Of a stretch of 64,000 nucleotides of DNA, positions 1 through 8,264 are shown one piece after another. Position numbers and translations under genes: made by a program. The stretch lies in NCBI RefSeq assembly GCF_030317145.1, contig NZ_JASZYE010000003.1:186001-250000 (forward strand), read 5' to 3'. The first letter of the stretch is position 1. Every line of letters begins with the position of its first letter. This DNA is from Variovorax flavidus. GTDB lineage: Bacteria > Pseudomonadota > Gammaproteobacteria > Burkholderiales > Burkholderiaceae_C. The notes under the pieces are model-generated. The model was not told where the DNA came from. It searched no databases and saw only the letters and a program-made list of their open reading frames with translations.

Positions 1-2
1 CG

Positions 3-533
3 GAGGCCTATGCCAAGTGGGCCGGCAAGGAACTGCCGACCGAAGCCGAGTGGGAATACGCCGCACGCGGCGGCCTTGAAGGCGCGCAGTACACCTGGGG
101 CGACGAATTCAGTCCCCGCGGCAAGTTGATGGCCAACACCTGGCAGGGCGACTTCCCCTGGCAGAACCTGCTGCAGGACGGCTACGAATGGACCGCTCCG
201 GTCGGCTCGTTCCCACCGAACGGCTACGGGCTGTACGACATGGCCGGCAATGTCTGGGAATGGACGACCGACTGGTACCAGGAGCACGGCAAGATCACCC
301 ACGCCTGCTGCACGCTGGACAACCCGCGCGGCGGCCCGATCGATGGCAGCTACGACCCGCGCACGCCGGAGGTCCGCATACCGCGCCGGGTGATGAAGGG
401 CGGCTCGCATCTCTGCGCGCCGAACTACTGCCATCGCTACCGGCCGGCGGCCCGGATGGCGCAGCCGATCGACACCGCGACCTGCCATCTGGGCTTTCGC
501 TGCATCGTGCGCAAGGAGCAGGCGCACCCATGA
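3..533 (+). CDS. Formylglycine-generating enzyme family protein (C-terminal part, 5' truncated by window edge)
   Basis: Open from the first base of the window, so the N-terminus is missing; about 176 residues are visible. The reading shows the FGE-sulfatase fold: LPTEAEWEYAARGG, then GLYDMAGNVWEWTTDWY, and near the end GGSHLCAPNYCHRYRPAAR. The last motif keeps both cysteines in the C-x4-C spacing that the aerobic, copper-dependent formylglycine-generating oxidases use to convert a sulfatase active-site Cys to formylglycine. Many FGE-fold proteins (EgtB-like, lectin-like) lack this pair, so a true sulfatase maturase is likely. The gene ends HLGFRCIV, the usual family terminus. A barrel gene follows at once with overlapping or nearly overlapping start codons. 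A cognate sulfatase, if linked, must lie upstream of this window. Confidence 0.88.
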   Translation, partial: EAYAKWAGKELPTEAEWEYAARGGLEGAQYTWGDEFSPRGKLMANTWQGDFPWQNLLQDGYEWTAPVGSFPPNGYGLYDMAGNVWEWTTDWYQEHGKITHACCTLDNPRGGPIDGSYDPRTPEVRIPRRVMKGGSHLCAPNYCHRYRPAARMAQPIDTATCHLGFRCIVRKEQAHP

Positions 534-544
534 AAGGAAGAACG

Positions 545-1492
545 ATGACGAAGCGCCTTGTCCGGCACACGTTGTGGTCGGCGCTGATGCTGGCCTCCTT
601 CGGGGCGGCGGCGACCGAAGGCGGCATCGGGCGCCCCATCACGGGCCAGCAGGTGTACTCCGATGCCGGGATCGTGCCGCCAACGCCGGGCTTCGTGCTG
701 TCGCTGGCCAGCATCTACTTCAGCGGAGATCTCGGCGGTTCCCGCCAGGTTTCGCTTGGCCGGACCCTCGCCGTGGGGCTCGACGCGACGGCGGTCTACA
801 ACATCGCGAACCTGACCTATGTGTGGAACACGGGCCCAGGCCGCTGGAACTTCGCGTCGTCCATCGGGCTGCCGGTGCAATACACCAAGGCCGAGATCGG
901 CGTCTCCGGCCCCCTGCGCGGCGGATCTGTCAGCGACAGCAACACGCACTTCGCCGACATCCTGGTCAACCCGGTCGTGGCGGGCTATCACATCAGCGAG
1001 ACGGAGCATCTCGCGCTGTCGGTGCCCTTCTATGCGCCGACCGGTTCGTACGACCCCGATCGCCTCGCCAATGCGGGCCAGAACACGTGGACCTTCTCGC
1101 CGACGATCGCATACACCAGGCTGCTCACCGGCGGGGGCGAATTCACCACGGTGGCCGCGTTCGACTTCTACACGCGCAACGACGACACCGACTACAAGAA
1201 CGGCGCCGTGTTCCGCGTCGATGCCATGTGGACCACCACCATTGCGCCGCAATGGCACCTGGGCGTGGTCGGCGGCTGGATCGAGCAACTCGAGGACGAC
1301 ACGGGACCTACGGCGGACAAGCTCAACGGCTTCAAGGGTCGCTCGGTCGGCCTGGGGCCCATCGTCACCTGGAGCGGAAAGATCGGCAACCAGCCCGCAG
1401 CTTTCTCGGCGCGATGGGTCTATGACGTGGAAGCCAAGAACAGGCCCAAGGGCAACGGCGTGTCGGTGAGCCTCACGCTGCCGTTCATGTAA
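545..1492 (+). CDS. SphA/MetA-like outer-membrane beta-barrel protein
   Basis: A 315-residue protein with a signal peptide (about residues 1-22, ending GAAAT) followed by alternating amphipathic strands and a terminal LTLPFM, typical of a barrel ending in an aromatic or hydrophobic residue. It resembles the COG4313-type 'phenol degradation MetA' barrel family, thought to pass hydrophobic substrates through the outer membrane; the substrate here is unknown. I chose ATG at 545 because AAAGGAAG sits just upstream. An in-frame ATG at 530 overlaps the stop of the formylglycine-generating enzyme gene (ATGA) and is an alternative, so the two genes are probably translationally coupled. It converges on the patatin gene with only an 18 nt gap. 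Confidence 0.7.
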   Translation: MTKRLVRHTLWSALMLASFGAAATEGGIGRPITGQQVYSDAGIVPPTPGFVLSLASIYFSGDLGGSRQVSLGRTLAVGLDATAVYNIANLTYVWNTGPGRWNFASSIGLPVQYTKAEIGVSGPLRGGSVSDSNTHFADILVNPVVAGYHISETEHLALSVPFYAPTGSYDPDRLANAGQNTWTFSPTIAYTRLLTGGGEFTTVAAFDFYTRNDDTDYKNGAVFRVDAMWTTTIAPQWHLGVVGGWIEQLEDDTGPTADKLNGFKGRSVGLGPIVTWSGKIGNQPAAFSARWVYDVEAKNRPKGNGVSVSLTLPFM

Positions 1493-1510
1493 GGCCTGCG
1501 CGCCGCCGCC

Positions 1511-2884
1511 TCAATCGGGTTTGACGCCCAGCGACTTCAGCAGCACCTGGAATTCCGGCGAGCGCCGCAGCACGTCGCGACCCGCCTCGATCAGTTGAGT
1601 GACTTCCCAGCCGCTGATGGAAAACGCCGTCGGCGTCTGGAGCAGCTCGCGGCGCGTGTCGCCCTTGGCGTCGCGCAGGTTGACGGCCACCACATGGATT
1701 TCCGCATCCGCCGCGAAGGCATCGGAACCGTCGCCGCGATTCGCCTTGAGGTCTGCACGCCACTGGCGCGTGATGTCGGCGAGGAACTCCTGCGTCTCGA
1801 TGGTCGCGCGGGAGCCGGTGCCGAACAGCAGCGCATCGCCGACCTGGGCGAGGCTGGGCACCTTGTCGTCCGCATCGATGTTGTTGGCCGGGTCGCGCTC
1901 GGAGTTGACGGTGACCAGCACCAGCTTGCGCACGCTGCCGGGCGGCAGCCCCGCCTCGGACAAGCTCTTGCGCAAGCCGCCTCCGGCCAGCGCGCGGTCG
2001 AGCATTCTGCGCACGCCGAGGTTGTCCGCCAGTCCGCCGTCGACCAGGTGAATGTAGGGACGCCGCTTCGCATCGAGGTAGCTCTTGGCCTGCGAGCGGT
2101 ACATGCGCGCACGGTAGTCCGTGCCGGCACCGAAGACCTCGGGCGCGCGGATGCCCTGCTCGCGGCACTCGCCCGCGTAGTTCTTCAGCCCCATGGGGCT
2201 CAGCACGATCGGCACGGCCGATGAGGCCGCCACCGCAAAGGCCAGCGGCACGCTGCGCAGGTCGGAGCAGATCAGCGCGAACTGCTCCGGCGTGAACTCG
2301 AAGGTGGTGCCCAGCGACATGTCGGTGGCCGCGATGACGAGTTGCGTGCGCGGCGGGTTGTCCTCGACGTCGGCGAAGGTGCGGCCCTCGTAGAGTTCGT
2401 CGAGCCGCTCTGCGAGCACGTTGCTGCGGCCATACCAGGGCGAGGTCATCTTGTAGAGATGCACCGGGCGCAATGTCTGGGTGATGAGGCCGTTCTGGAA
2501 GTTCTGCCGTAGGAAGTCACGTTCGAAATCCGGCAGGCGGTCGGCGCCGAAGGCCGCGTAGTACGCGGCGAGGATGCTGCCGCCCGACACGCCGGTGATG
2601 ACGTCCGCGGATGTCAGCAGGTCCGTCTCCCGGCCGTTCCACTTGAAAGTGGTGCGATGCAGCTCGGTCAGCACGCCGTAGCCGAAGGCCGCGGCTCTCG
2701 CGCCGCCGCCGGACAGGGTCACTGCAACGACGATGCTCGGGTCGGCAGAGGCGGCGATGGGCGGGGTGGTCGCGCCGTCGGCGACCAGCGGCGCATTCAT
2801 CCACGGCCGCACGGACGAGCAGCCCGCAAGGCACGCGGCGATCATCACGCCGCAGAGGACGACGGTGCGGATCGCGGCGGCCAA
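1511..2884 (-). CDS. Patatin-like phospholipase lipoprotein
   Basis: A 457-residue protein with a lipobox (LAGC, lipidated Cys at about 22), so likely anchored to a membrane facing the periplasm. The patatin catalytic dyad is intact: an oxyanion loop GGGARAAAFGYG at about 59-70, the nucleophile elbow GVSGGS with Ser near 100, and the aspartate in VDGGLADN near 282. Patatin proteins hydrolyse acyl ester bonds of phospholipids or other lipids. It is the last gene of a minus-strand run (5208 to 1511) of five envelope proteins separated by 10-43 nt, so a role in lipid or envelope remodelling is a reasonable inference. The natural substrate cannot be told from sequence. Confidence 0.9.
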   Translation of the reverse strand: MAAAIRTVVLCGVMIAACLAGCSSVRPWMNAPLVADGATTPPIAASADPSIVVAVTLSGGGARAAAFGYGVLTELHRTTFKWNGRETDLLTSADVITGVSGGSILAAYYAAFGADRLPDFERDFLRQNFQNGLITQTLRPVHLYKMTSPWYGRSNVLAERLDELYEGRTFADVEDNPPRTQLVIAATDMSLGTTFEFTPEQFALICSDLRSVPLAFAVAASSAVPIVLSPMGLKNYAGECREQGIRAPEVFGAGTDYRARMYRSQAKSYLDAKRRPYIHLVDGGLADNLGVRRMLDRALAGGGLRKSLSEAGLPPGSVRKLVLVTVNSERDPANNIDADDKVPSLAQVGDALLFGTGSRATIETQEFLADITRQWRADLKANRGDGSDAFAADAEIHVVAVNLRDAKGDTRRELLQTPTAFSISGWEVTQLIEAGRDVLRRSPEFQVLLKSLGVKPD

Positions 2885-2914
2885 GCGTTCAGCTCATGGG
2901 GCGCGGCCCCACGC

Positions 2915-3355
2915 TCACTGCGGAAGGATGCGGGCGCCCTCGCCGCTTCCTTCGATGTACACGCGCTGCCCGACACGCAAGGCCGGGTTGACCGGCTGGG
3001 TCACCGTCACCAGCACGCCGCTCTTGGTGCGAACGATGACCTGCTGACCCGGCTGCGGACGGTCGTAGCGCTTGGCGACCTGTGACCCGGCGATGGAGCC
3101 GCCGATGGTGCCCAGCACCATGGCCACGTCGCGTCCCGTCCCGCCGCCGATCAGGCTGCCGATGCCGAGGCCCGTCAGGCCGCCGACGACCGCGCCCACG
3201 CCCGTGTGCGAATCGCTCTGGATGTCTGCCGGTGCGATCTGCTCGATCACGCCCTGGCGCACTTCCATCGAACCGGACTGGGAACCGGGCGCCGCACAGG
3301 CCGCCAGAACGAGGGCCATTGCCAATGCTGCGATGCGAGAGAAAAGTTGAGTCAT
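2915..3355 (-). CDS. Glycine-zipper 2TM lipoprotein (SlyB-like)
   Basis: A 146-residue lipoprotein: signal peptide with lipobox LAAC (Cys near 20), then a glycine-zipper segment (HTGVGAVVGGLTGLGIGSLIGGG... at about 51-90), and a small C-terminal beta domain. This layout matches SlyB/PcP-type outer-membrane lipoproteins that are often envelope-stress induced. A close paralogue lies at 11599-12045, with the same order of segments and long identical stretches, pointing to a duplication. It is 30 nt from the patatin gene and 43 nt from the HdeD-like gene on the same strand. The start is supported by an AGGAGCAGACG-like Shine-Dalgarno upstream. Confidence 0.85.
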   Translation of the reverse strand: MTQLFSRIAALAMALVLAACAAPGSQSGSMEVRQGVIEQIAPADIQSDSHTGVGAVVGGLTGLGIGSLIGGGTGRDVAMVLGTIGGSIAGSQVAKRYDRPQPGQQVIVRTKSGVLVTVTQPVNPALRVGQRVYIEGSGEGARILPQ

Positions 3356-3398
3356 TTTGCGTCTGCTCCTTCTACGTTGTTGAAATCAGCCAAGGGGT

Positions 3399-3953
3399 TC
3401 AGGGGCGTTTCAGCCGAAGACCCGTCACCAGGTACGTCAGGCCCGTCGCCAGGGCGAAGATGCCGATGAGCGTTCGCCGCCCGTCCGCGGTCGAGAATCC
3501 GAACATGAGGGCGATGCCGAAGGCCAGCGTGCATGCGCTCGCGATGGCCGCCGGCATGTGCCCTTCGCGCGGCCCTTCGGGCGAAGCGCCGCGATTCATC
3601 ATCACGTAGATCAGTCCCACGACGCCCAGCGCGATGCACACCGTGATGAGCGTGCCGAAGAACGCGACGGCGCCGACGATGCGCGCCTCGATGTTCGGAT
3701 ACGCGAAGGCCACCACGCCGATCACGAGGCGCATCAGGGCGTCGGCCAGCACCAGCGCGAAGAGCCATTTGCCCGGCGCATAGCGGGTCAGGACGAATGC
3801 CAGCGCGAGAGCGATCAGGCCGTCGACGATGCTGAAGTAGCCGTTCCGGCCGAGTTGCTGCCCCAGCTGCGCCACCGGGGGCGCGATCATCACGTACAGC
3901 CCGAACAGGACGCCCAACGCGCCTCGCACCAACAAGACGGATCGCAGGTTCAT
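3399..3953 (-). CDS. HdeD-like (DUF308) integral membrane protein
   Basis: A 184-residue protein with about six hydrophobic segments and few charged residues, consistent with the HdeD/DUF308 family of small inner-membrane proteins that are often linked to acid or envelope stress. Segments begin near residues 6, 42, 64, 91, 127 and 160. No catalytic motif is visible. It sits 15 nt after the gene ending at 3969 and 43 nt before the glycine-zipper lipoprotein, all on the minus strand. The family assignment rests on hydrophobic pattern and size; the function is not established. Confidence 0.6.
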   Translation of the reverse strand: MNLRSVLLVRGALGVLFGLYVMIAPPVAQLGQQLGRNGYFSIVDGLIALALAFVLTRYAPGKWLFALVLADALMRLVIGVVAFAYPNIEARIVGAVAFFGTLITVCIALGVVGLIYVMMNRGASPEGPREGHMPAAIASACTLAFGIALMFGFSTADGRRTLIGIFALATGLTYLVTGLRLKRP

Positions 3954-3968
3954 GATGGGTCTCCCCCG

Positions 3969-4373
3969 TCAGTTGGCGACCCAGGGGCCGACCACTTTCC
4001 AGGGCGTGGCCTTGACGGTGTTCGGGTCCTTGTTCCTGCAGAAGATGAACGACCCCGTGTTCTGCAACGAGCCGTGGCGGTTCTCTACCCGCGCCAGCTT
4101 GCAGTCGGCGCGACCCTGCGGGTCCTTGGCGGGCGTGACGCTGCCGCTGTTGGGCGTGCCCGGGTTCTCCCATTTGACCGTGACGCCGTCCTCGCCCGAA
4201 TCCAGGGCCCGGAAGACCGTCCGCTTCATCAGGTCGACGTCGGCCTTCTGGAATCGCGTGATGGGCGTGTCACGCATGGAGTTGTAGATGTCCAGCGGCC
4301 TCGCCGCGGCCGGGAGCGCGGCCCCCATCGCCACGGTGATCGCCACCCACTTGATCCCCTCGCTGACTCGCAT
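3969..4373 (-). CDS. Periplasmic protein resembling 17-kDa surface antigen C-terminal domain
   Basis: 134 residues with a signal peptide (about 1-22, ending PAAAR). The mature part holds a pattern RALDSGEDGVTVKWENPGT..SGSVTP...C.......FCR, which resembles the C-terminal domain of the RT0821/Lpp0805 '17 kDa surface antigen' family; two cysteines may form a disulfide. I chose ATG 4373 rather than an upstream in-frame ATG at 4436 because GAGGAG lies just upstream and the signal peptide then starts cleanly. The gene follows the barrel gene by only 10 nt and probably shares its transcript. The family link is a motif-level inference. Confidence 0.6.
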   Translation of the reverse strand: MRVSEGIKWVAITVAMGAALPAAARPLDIYNSMRDTPITRFQKADVDLMKRTVFRALDSGEDGVTVKWENPGTPNSGSVTPAKDPQGRADCKLARVENRHGSLQNTGSFIFCRNKDPNTVKATPWKVVGPWVAN

Positions 4374-4383
4374 GATGGGCTCC

Positions 4384-5208
4384 TCATTTCGGCAGAATGA
4401 AATTGACCTGGAAGCGCACGAACCAATCCGATGCATTGTCCGGCCGAATGACGTTGTAGCCCGCTCCGGCCACGAAGTTCATCGGCACAAAGCTCTCCGG
4501 CTTGACCAGAAGCGAATACGACACGCCGAGCGGCACCGTCCAGCGCTGGCTCGACCGCTTTTCGTTCCAGTCCGCGGTGATGATCCCGATGTAGCCGATC
4601 GACTGCTTCGCGTCCAGCCGGTAGCTGACGATCGGCTGCAGCGAAAAGGCGTTGACGTTGGGCCGGCTGTCGTCGCCCGCGAAGGACCACACCTGCGTCG
4701 CCAGCGCGCCGACACTCCATGCACCCGTTTCCTTCAGCGCGACCACTGCCGGCCCGAGGGACCACTTGCCCTGGCCCAGCCGTTCATCGGTGGCCGTCCG
4801 CATGATCAGCGCGGGCCCCACGCCCCAGATCAGGCCGCCCTCCTTGGCTGGCGGCGCAAAGAAGCCCTCGTAGGTGATGTCGCCCAAGCCGTACTCACGG
4901 TCCTGCCCCGGCAGCACGGCCGGGTTGGACAACAGCGGCACGATAGCGCGGTTGATGAGCGACCAGCCGCCATCGAGCCTGACCGGATAGACCGGCTGGA
5001 TGTTGAGCGTGTGCTGCGGCTTGCTGAACGGCCCGGTGTCGAAATTGGTCGTCCACTGGAACGGCAGCGTCACGATGTCGGCGATCGGATTGACGAGTTT
5101 CTTCTGCAGGTCCTCGTCACTTTGCTGTGCGCATGCGTCGCAGGCCACGAGCCATGCCGCGGCCGCGACACAAGTCGTTCTCCACGGCGGGTGCGGCGTT
5201 CGGTGCAT
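4384..5208 (-). CDS. Outer-membrane beta-barrel protein (often mislabelled neuromedin U)
   Basis: 274 residues. After a signal peptide (ending in the stretch ACDACAQQ), the sequence runs DEDLQKKLVNPIADIVTLPFQ and then alternating strands to a C-terminal VNFILPK. This fits a family of proteobacterial barrel proteins usually annotated 'neuromedin U' or transporter. ATG 5208 is chosen because it begins the signal peptide; an open frame continues 40 codons further upstream but is basic and not signal-like. It is the first gene of the five-gene envelope block and is divergent from the small secreted protein at 5457 across about 250 nt, so the promoter should lie there. Substrate unknown. Confidence 0.65.
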   Translation of the reverse strand: MHRTPHPPWRTTCVAAAAWLVACDACAQQSDEDLQKKLVNPIADIVTLPFQWTTNFDTGPFSKPQHTLNIQPVYPVRLDGGWSLINRAIVPLLSNPAVLPGQDREYGLGDITYEGFFAPPAKEGGLIWGVGPALIMRTATDERLGQGKWSLGPAVVALKETGAWSVGALATQVWSFAGDDSRPNVNAFSLQPIVSYRLDAKQSIGYIGIITADWNEKRSSQRWTVPLGVSYSLLVKPESFVPMNFVAGAGYNVIRPDNASDWFVRFQVNFILPK

Positions 5209-5456
5209 GACGCACCGATCTTGGGGTGTGGGCGCGAAAGCTGCAAATCGGCCCAACGGGCAAGCGCTTCTGCACCTTCGGGCAATGGCCGGCATGAACG
5301 CCAGGTGCCGGCGGCGGCGCACTTTCATGCCGTTCGCGACGCTTCGACTCGAAAGGCGAACCTGATCCGCAATAGTTCACATGGTCGATGGCGCAACACG
5401 CAGACGCCCCCTTAGGATGCAACCGCAAGAAGCGTGATTGGATTCAGGGGGGTCGT
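5209..5456. other. Divergent intergenic region (248 nt)
   Basis: This space separates the envelope block (minus strand) from the small secreted protein (plus strand) and should hold both promoters. I see no strong sigma-70 pair; on the minus strand TTGCGC and TATTGC are 16 nt apart near 5370-5400 and are a weak candidate. No tRNA or clear small RNA is visible. Confidence 0.3.
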
Positions 5457-5837
5457 ATGAAAGCGCATTTCGAAATCGGTGCCGTCGTTGCGGCGTGCGT
5501 CATCGCCGTCCCGATGACGGCCAACGCCCAGTCGACGGGAAGCTTGGGCTCGATGGTGTCCAGCGAACAGCAGGAGGCCGACTACCGCGTGGTCGCCGCG
5601 CGATGCGGCACGCCGGCGTACGAGAAGGCCTTCTTCAAGCAGTCGAAGGCGGCGGTCGCAGCCGGCCTCGTCTCCAAGGGCCGCGATCCGGCGGAAGTCG
5701 AGAAGACCATCACCGCCCTGCGGCGCAGCCCCTTCGTGCTGGTCGCGGCGCCCGCCGACTGCCCCGAGCAACTGAAGATGCTCGCGGAGCTCCGCAACAG
5801 CCGGAGCATCCTCCTCAAGTCCAGACGCCTCCAATGA
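5457..5837 (+). CDS. Small secreted protein of unknown function
   Basis: 126 residues with a clear signal peptide (about 1-24, ending ANAQS). The mature part is alpha-helical in character (EQQEADYRVVAARCGTPAYE..., then KTITALRR) and has two cysteines at spaced positions that could pair. No family is recognised. ATG 5457 is preceded by CAGGGGGG, a usable ribosome-binding site; the frame is open upstream to 5388 but that part is not signal-like. It lies alone between the envelope block and the tannase-like gene. Confidence 0.65.
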   Translation: MKAHFEIGAVVAACVIAVPMTANAQSTGSLGSMVSSEQQEADYRVVAARCGTPAYEKAFFKQSKAAVAAGLVSKGRDPAEVEKTITALRRSPFVLVAAPADCPEQLKMLAELRNSRSILLKSRRLQ

Positions 5838-5976
5838 ATCCGCGTCCCGAGCCGGCAATGTAGGCGGCCGGGCGCGGCACGGATGGGCCTCTTCCTACGC
5901 CCGGAATTCCGGGCGCGGTGCATCAAGCTCCTGGCGTCGGGCAACTCGTTCGGCGCATTGAAAACAGGAGACATCC

Positions 5977-7809
5977 ATGCGCATCGGCGGAGTTGAATCG
6001 CGGACATCGACAACCTTGGCCCGTCTGGCGGGCATGGCCGTCGCCGTCGGGCTGGCGGCCTGCGGCGGTGGCGGAGGGCACGGCGGTGGAGGCTTTCCGG
6101 TCGTTCCCGGCCAGGCCAAGCTGACGTGCGACGAGTCGATGAAGACGCGCTTCACGCCGGACCCGCTCACGCAGGTTCTGCTCGTCAAGTCGTTCAAGGC
6201 GGGTGATCCGCTCCTGCTCTCGGGCACGGCCGGCGCCAACACGCCGGTGGCCACGAGCGATGTGTGCGTGGTGAAGCTGCTGGTCGGCCCCGGCAATACG
6301 GGACCGGCGGACGCGCCTTCGACCTCGCAGGGCATCGGCATCGAGATCTGGCTTCCCAGCGAGAGCAAGTGGAACCAGAGGATTCACGTGAAGGGCGGCG
6401 GCGGCTGGGCCGGCGGCGTGCACACCTCGCTGACCGCGCTCGCGGGCACGTCGGGCGGTACCTCGGGCGCGCCGGCAACGACCGCGATGGTCGAAGGCGC
6501 GGTTTCCGCCAGCACCGACACCGGCCATGCCAACACTGCCAACGGCGGTTCGTTCGCGATGAATCCGGATGGCTCGATCAACACCGTGCTCTGGAACGAC
6601 TTCGCGCAGCGCGGCATCCACGAGATGGCCGTCAAGACCAAGGCGCTCACGCAGGCCTACTACGGCACACCGGCCAAGCGCGCGTACTGGAACGGCTTCT
6701 CGACCGGCGGTCGCCAGGGCCACATGGAGGCGCAGGCCAATCCGGCCGACTTCGACGGCATCCTGGCCGGCGCGCCCGCCATCAACTGGACGAAGTTCAT
6801 CACCTCCGAGCTGTATCCGCAGATCGTCTACCAGCGCGACCTTGGCGGCGTGCCCCTGACCAGCGGACAGGCGGCGGTGCTGGGCAATGCCGCGATCGCT
6901 GCCTGCGACGCGGTCGGCAACCGGCATCTGGGCTACATCCCCGATCCGTTCCAGTGCCGCTACGACCCGACGCAGGATCTGAACGTGATCTGCCAGTCGA
7001 GCGGCGGCAACGCGCCCTCGGGCGACTGCGTCACGCAGGTGCAGGCCGTGGCGATGAACAAGATCTGGTACGGCCAGACGGCCGACGGCTCGGTGCCCTC
7101 GCCTTCGGCAGACAACGGCACCGCCGTCGAACCGCAGGGCGCGCAGCGCTGGTACGGCCTCACGCGCGGCACGAACATCGGCGGCCTCGGCGGGGCGACC
7201 CCGTTCACCATTGCGAGCGACCTGGTCGCGCTGGAATTGCAGAACGCCAGCTATGCATCGAGCAACTTCATCAACGCCACCCGCAACGGCGCGGACCTCT
7301 GGAAGACGCTGTCGTACCTCGACCTGTCGAACGCGTATGACAGGGGTGTGGCGCTGCAGGCGTCGTTCGCCAACATCAACACGGACGACAACAACCTCGG
7401 TGCGTTCGCGGCGCGGGGCGGCAAGATGCTGGTCTACCACGGCCTCTCGGACACGCTCATTCCACCGCAGGGCACGCTCAACTACTACAACCGGCTGACC
7501 GCGAAGATGGGCGGCGACACAGTGGTGAAGAACTTCTACCGGCTCTTCCTCGTCCCGGGGATGGCGCACGGCTTCTCGAACGGCACGAGCAACCCGGCCG
7601 CGAATCCGCCGCTGCCGACGATCGACCAGCTCTACCTGGCCCTCACGACCTGGGTGGAGGAGGACCAGCCGCCGAGCCGGATCGACATCTCGTCTCCGGT
7701 GACCGCGGCCAATCCGACCGCCACCTCGCGGCCGATCTGCATGCATCCGACAAAGCCTGCGTTCGTGGGCACGGACCCGCTGGTCGCGACTTCATACAAC
7801 TGCTCTTGA
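5977..7809 (+). CDS. Tannase/feruloyl esterase family lipoprotein
   Basis: 610 residues. The N-terminus has a lipobox LAAC (Cys 29) followed by a glycine-rich linker, so the enzyme is probably lipid-anchored in the outer membrane. The alpha/beta-hydrolase catalytic triad of tannases is visible: nucleophile in GFSTGGRQG (Ser 242), Asp in YHGLSDTLIPP (about 492) and His in PGMAHG (about 531). Multiple cysteines agree with the disulfide-bonded lid domain of the family. Members hydrolyse gallate or hydroxycinnamate esters of plant phenolics; the actual ester is not predictable. The gene is monocistronic, with a hairpin just after its stop. Confidence 0.88.
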   Translation: MRIGGVESRTSTTLARLAGMAVAVGLAACGGGGGHGGGGFPVVPGQAKLTCDESMKTRFTPDPLTQVLLVKSFKAGDPLLLSGTAGANTPVATSDVCVVKLLVGPGNTGPADAPSTSQGIGIEIWLPSESKWNQRIHVKGGGGWAGGVHTSLTALAGTSGGTSGAPATTAMVEGAVSASTDTGHANTANGGSFAMNPDGSINTVLWNDFAQRGIHEMAVKTKALTQAYYGTPAKRAYWNGFSTGGRQGHMEAQANPADFDGILAGAPAINWTKFITSELYPQIVYQRDLGGVPLTSGQAAVLGNAAIAACDAVGNRHLGYIPDPFQCRYDPTQDLNVICQSSGGNAPSGDCVTQVQAVAMNKIWYGQTADGSVPSPSADNGTAVEPQGAQRWYGLTRGTNIGGLGGATPFTIASDLVALELQNASYASSNFINATRNGADLWKTLSYLDLSNAYDRGVALQASFANINTDDNNLGAFAARGGKMLVYHGLSDTLIPPQGTLNYYNRLTAKMGGDTVVKNFYRLFLVPGMAHGFSNGTSNPAANPPLPTIDQLYLALTTWVEEDQPPSRIDISSPVTAANPTATSRPICMHPTKPAFVGTDPLVATSYNCS

Positions 7810-7835
7810 ATGGGCGGCGGCGTTCGCGCCACCAA

Positions 7836-7857
7836 GGACCCGCGTGGCTGCGGGTCC
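7836..7857. terminator. Terminator-like hairpin between convergent genes
   Basis: A perfect 8-bp stem, GGACCCGC / GCGGGTCC, with a 6-nt loop, lies between the stop codons of the tannase-like gene (plus) and the small unknown gene (minus). It could serve both directions. There is no T-tract, so rho-independent function is uncertain. Confidence 0.5.
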
Positions 7858-7867
7858 GGCTCAACGG

Positions 7868-8203
7868 CTAGAGCTCGCCGTAGATGCTCGCGTCGGGCTC
7901 GGCCCGGTCATGCTTCTTGGAGGCCGTGCGCAGGCTCATCACCCACAGCCGTGCGTGACGCTGTTCGCGGCTTTCGAAGCGTTCGGTGAATCGTCGGATG
8001 CCCGGCCGCTCGATGGCAGCGATGGTCATCCAGTCGGTTCCGCCGAAGGAAGCGGAGTCACTGCTTCGTTCGACCAGCGCCGGCCGCAGCGACATCACCC
8101 ATTCGGTGGGAACGCGCGGGTCCCGGTCCAGCATTCGCAGCGCGATCTTTGCGGCCTTGGGGCTGAGCGCCTGAACCTTGTGCAGGTGGAAATCAACATC
8201 CAT
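7868..8203 (-). CDS. Hypothetical protein
   Basis: 111 residues, no signal peptide or membrane segment, no recognised family. The N-terminus is MDVDFHLHKVQALSPKAAKI and the C-terminus is basic, then ends ASIYGEL. ATG 8203 is chosen because AAAAAGGACG precedes it at the right distance; an in-frame ATG at 8245 lacks such a site. The gene converges on the tannase-like gene and stands alone. Codon use looks like its neighbours, so it is probably real. Confidence 0.55.
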   Translation of the reverse strand: MDVDFHLHKVQALSPKAAKIALRMLDRDPRVPTEWVMSLRPALVERSSDSASFGGTDWMTIAAIERPGIRRFTERFESREQRHARLWVMSLRTASKKHDRAEPDASIYGEL

Positions 8204-8264
8204 GGGGCGTCCTTTTTGAGACACACGAGGATACATGTGTAGCAAAATGACGCAAGAGTGGTAA

